A program made the translations under genes and the position numbers. Shown here piece after piece: positions 23,776-26,256 of a DNA stretch of 26,256 nucleotides; positions within the stretch are counted from its first letter, which is position 1; every line of letters begins with the position of its first letter. Origin of the DNA: JBEKYD01 sp049509915 (GTDB lineage Bacteria; Acidobacteriota; Terriglobia; Bryobacterales; Bryobacteraceae); assembly GCA_049509915.1 (NCBI GenBank), contig JBEKZL010000072.1, positions 1 to 26,256 on the forward strand, in the 5' to 3' direction. Under the pieces are notes generated by a model. The model was not told the origin of the DNA. It made no database searches and saw nothing but the letters and a program-made list of their open reading frames with translations.

Positions 23776-25734
23776 CTAAGCGGCTGTAGTTATCCCTGTC
23801 GAACGATAATGTAACGGGAATATTGCAGAGAATACGCTCCCTTTGCCCGGTGTGCTGCGCACGGCGACGGTTCCACCCTGGGCCTCCACGATGTGCCGCG
23901 TCAACGCCAGGCCCAGCCCCGTGCCTTGGCCCGCTTTCTTACTGTTGGGGAGTTGCTGAAACTCCTGGAACAGCCGAGCCACTTCCTCGGGCGGAATGCC
24001 GATCCCGGTGTCTTCCACCTCCAGCCGAAAGGCGTCGCCGCCTTCCATCCCCACTCGCACCGTGACCACGCCCCCGGCGGGAGTGAACTTGACGGCGTTC
24101 GAAAGGTAGTTGTATAAAACCTGTTTGAATCGCCCCGGATCGAGAAATGCCGTCAGCCCCGGAATTACGTCCAGCACCAACTGCTGCCCGCCTTTTTCCG
24201 CCAGCGGCCGAATCACGTCGCGCACTTCCTCCACCAGCAGAGTGATCTTCGAAACCTCCGGCCGGAATTCCATCTTGCCGGCCTCCACCTTGGCCAGATC
24301 CAGAATGTCGTTGATGAGCTGGAGTAGGTGGCGCGCGCTCACCAGAATGTCGCTCAGACACTCCTTGTGGTCTTCGGAAACCTCTCCCACCCTGCCGTCG
24401 TAGAGGATTTCGGCGAAACCGATGATGGCGTTCAGCGGCGTGCGCAGTTCGTGAGAGACGCCGGCCAGGAACCGTCCCTTGGCGGCCACCGCGTTGCGCG
24501 CCGCTTCCAGAGCGTGGCCCAACTGCTCATTGCGATTGCGCAATTCCAGGGCGTATTGCTCCACCTTGCGCGCCGCCATGGCCGCGATGTTCCGCTCGGT
24601 GACGTCGGTCAGCGAGCGCAGCACCGCGGTTACCCGCCCGTTATCGTCGCGGATGAACGTCTCCCGGATTTCCACCCCGATGCGGGTGCCGTCCTCCAGC
24701 AATAGGTCGCAGTTGAAGTTGCCGCCTTCTTCTCCGCTCGCGATCCGTTCGAGCATGGCGGCGCGGAAACTCTCCTGTTGATCGGGAGCCACGAAATCCC
24801 ACCCGCGATAGCCCAACAATTGCTCCGGAGCCGTCTTCAGCAGGTTGCTCACGGCCTGATTGAAACGCCGCACCACCCCCTCGCGATCGGTTTCCTCGTA
24901 AGGAATCGGAGCCTGATCGAAGAATTCGCGGTACCGGCTTTCGCTGTCGCGCGTCTCTTTTTCGCGGCTGCGCAGCAGGTGCGAAGCTTCCTCCAGGCGC
25001 CGCGCCAGGTCGGCGATTTCGTCGCTTCCGCGTGGCAGTCCCTCCAGCGGCAAGCCGTGCGCCAGCCGCCGCGCGTTCTCTTCCAGCGCGCGCATCCGCC
25101 GCAACACGCGCCCGGCCAGTAACAGGTGGATGAAGAGCGCTCCCATTGGCCCGCAAACGCCGCAAACCACTACGATCCGGAACTGGCGCCGGCGCGTCTC
25201 GTCGCGCGCGGCTCTGGCGGCGGCCGATATCCGCTCCTCGGCGTCGGCCAGCCTCGCCAGCCGGGCCTCGACGTCGCCCACCACCCGAATCTGGCTGCCC
25301 GACCCGCCTCCCGCCACGCGTTGCGCGAATAGAGACAGCGCCTGCGACGTCAGCCGGCGAATCCCGGCGGCGTCGGCGTCGTTCTCCCCCAGAAGCGCTT
25401 TCAGATCCGCCATGGCCCGGCCGGCTTCCGCGCGCGATGCCGCGTACGCCGCGCGATACGTCTCCTGGTGGGTCGCCGCATAGGCATCGGCCGCGTTCTC
25501 TCCGTCCGCCAGCGCGCCGCGCAGCCGCAGTACAGCCACCCGGACGTCGTAGGAGTGGCTCACCAGCGCTTCCGCATACCGTCCGTTCTCATCCGCCCAG
25601 TACACCGAAAACAACGCCACGAACAGTGCCGCGATCGGAAACGTGAGTACCGCGACACCCTGCGCCCGCAGGGAAACCCGAGTCCAGCGGGCCCGGCCGC
25701 CGTGCGGATCGCGTTTTTCTGCCGGCTTGGCCAT
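23776..25734 (-). CDS. membrane sensor histidine kinase (periplasmic helical sensor, HAMP, PAS, HisKA, HATPase)
   Basis: A 652-residue protein. Membrane helices at 27-47 and 186-207 bracket a helical periplasmic sensor of CHASE3 or four-helix type. HAMP lies at about 208-258, PAS at 264-380 (SRYREFFDQAPIPYEETDREG), HisKA at about 418-485 with His428 in FLAGVSHELRTPLNAIIGFAE, and HATPase_c with N box NYLSNAVKFTP (542-552), G1 DTGIGIP (575-581) and G2 GQGTGLGLA (602-610). All key residues are present, so it should be active. It starts the operon; the partner is the regulator downstream, which has several receivers and an HPt-like domain. The signal is unknown. Confidence 0.95.
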   Translation of the reverse strand: MAKPAEKRDPHGGRARWTRVSLRAQGVAVLTFPIAALFVALFSVYWADENGRYAEALVSHSYDVRVAVLRLRGALADGENAADAYAATHQETYRAAYAASRAEAGRAMADLKALLGENDADAAGIRRLTSQALSLFAQRVAGGGSGSQIRVVGDVEARLARLADAEERISAAARAARDETRRRQFRIVVVCGVCGPMGALFIHLLLAGRVLRRMRALEENARRLAHGLPLEGLPRGSDEIADLARRLEEASHLLRSREKETRDSESRYREFFDQAPIPYEETDREGVVRRFNQAVSNLLKTAPEQLLGYRGWDFVAPDQQESFRAAMLERIASGEEGGNFNCDLLLEDGTRIGVEIRETFIRDDNGRVTAVLRSLTDVTERNIAAMAARKVEQYALELRNRNEQLGHALEAARNAVAAKGRFLAGVSHELRTPLNAIIGFAEILYDGRVGEVSEDHKECLSDILVSARHLLQLINDILDLAKVEAGKMEFRPEVSKITLLVEEVRDVIRPLAEKGGQQLVLDVIPGLTAFLDPGRFKQVLYNYLSNAVKFTPAGGVVTVRVGMEGGDAFRLEVEDTGIGIPPEEVARLFQEFQQLPNSKKAGQGTGLGLALTRHIVEAQGGTVAVRSTPGKGSVFSAIFPLHYRSTGITTAA

Positions 25735-25810
25735 TAATTGACCATTGTAAAATACCGCACACCAAACTCGCCCATCCTTTCTCCGCTGGCTGTGCTATCT
25801 GTAGACAGTA
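25735..25810. promoter_or_regulatory. divergent control region between histidine kinase and Ser/Thr kinase genes
   Basis: 76 nt separate the two start codons, so both promoters should lie here or just beyond. On the minus strand TACAAT (25744-25749) is a possible -10 for the kinase operon but has no matching -35 and would give a nearly leaderless transcript. A small ctgt-ag-acag inverted repeat lies just before the Ser/Thr kinase ATG. No stronger signal is visible. Confidence 0.3.
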
Positions 25811-26256
25811 ATGGATCGCATCGGGCGCTACAAAATCGTCAGGGAGTTGGGCCGTGGCGCCATGGGCGTGGTCTACCATGCCATCGATCCCAACATCGGC
25901 CGCCCGGTGGCCATCAAGACCATTCAACTGACCGGCGCGCGGACGCCGGACGAGCAGGCCCGCCTACGCGAACGTCTGTTCCGTGAAGCGCGCTCGGCCG
26001 GCATCCTTTCCCACCCCGGCATCGTCACCGTCTACGACGTGGAACAGCAGGGCGACCTGGCCTACATCGCCATGGAATTCGTGGACGGCCCCACCCTCGA
26101 TCGATTGCTGAGCGCTCCGGAACCTCTCCCGCCCGCGCGCATGTTCGCCATCCTCGGCCAGACCGCCGCGGCCCTCGATTACGCCCACCAGAAAGGCATC
26201 GTCCATCGCGACATCAAGCCCGCCAATATCATGATTGCCGCCGATGGCACCGCCAA
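25811..26256 (+). CDS. Hanks-type serine/threonine protein kinase (5' part, runs off the window)
   Basis: 148 codons are present from ATG 25811. The kinase N-lobe starts at once: YKIVRELGRGAMGVVYHA is the Gly-rich loop, VAIK carries the ATP-binding Lys36, and FREARSAG holds the alpha-C Glu59. In the C-lobe VHRDIKPANIM carries the catalytic Asp134. All visible active-site residues are intact; the DFG motif lies beyond the edge. Proteins of this style in Acidobacteriota usually continue into a membrane helix and TPR or WD40/TolB repeats, which cannot be checked here. It is divergent from the histidine kinase operon. Confidence 0.95.
   Translation, partial: MDRIGRYKIVRELGRGAMGVVYHAIDPNIGRPVAIKTIQLTGARTPDEQARLRERLFREARSAGILSHPGIVTVYDVEQQGDLAYIAMEFVDGPTLDRLLSAPEPLPPARMFAILGQTAAALDYAHQKGIVHRDIKPANIMIAADGTA

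Overview
The window is GC-rich bacterial DNA with strong third-position GC in the real genes. Its content fits a soil Acidobacteriota of the Solibacter/Bryobacter type: a giant secreted protein built of choice-of-anchor-D, NHL and Ig-like modules, a Hanks-type Ser/Thr kinase, decayed VapBC/ParE-type modules, and a HEAT/glycosyltransferase operon. The placement is inference from gene style; there is no rRNA or marker gene. I found no tRNA, rRNA or CRISPR array.

Layout. 1-134 is the 3' end of an unknown plus-strand gene. 397-6024 (minus) encodes a 1875-residue secreted mosaic protein. It is flanked by two direct copies of a ~130-bp repeat (216-345 and 6574-6705) and starts head-to-head with a small ORF (6027-6347); each initiation region lies inside the other gene. 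6350-9214 is a graveyard of broken genes: a fossil of a secreted-protein domain, a tyrosine recombinase with an in-frame TAG, a piece of a second integrase on the other strand, an ISKra4-like transposase fragment, a ParE-like toxin remnant and a broken vapBC pair.

9215-15797 (minus) is an intact early flagellar operon in the order flgB-flgC-fliE-fliF-fliG-fliH-fliI-fliJ: proximal rod, MS ring, switch and export ATPase with its regulators. It ends abruptly at fliJ against the graveyard. Upstream on the same strand is a FtsX/MacB-type double permease (15917-18406) with no ATPase beside it. Then come a frameshifted DUF4139-like C-terminal fragment (18527-18732, plus) and a GNAT acetyltransferase with a YoaP-like tail (18915-19742, minus).

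19861-25734 (minus) looks like one operon: a membrane PAS histidine kinase, a multi-receiver response regulator, a membrane-anchored HEAT-repeat protein and a degenerate family-2 glycosyltransferase. The last three overlap by 4 nt (ATGA), which suggests a translationally coupled signalling and envelope or polysaccharide module. A divergent Ser/Thr kinase gene starts at 25811 and runs off the end.

I see no clear new defence or metabolic system. The most unusual points are the interlocked start sites at 6000-6060, the dispersed repeat pair around the giant gene, the layered gene graveyard, and the coupled regulator-HEAT-glycosyltransferase operon.
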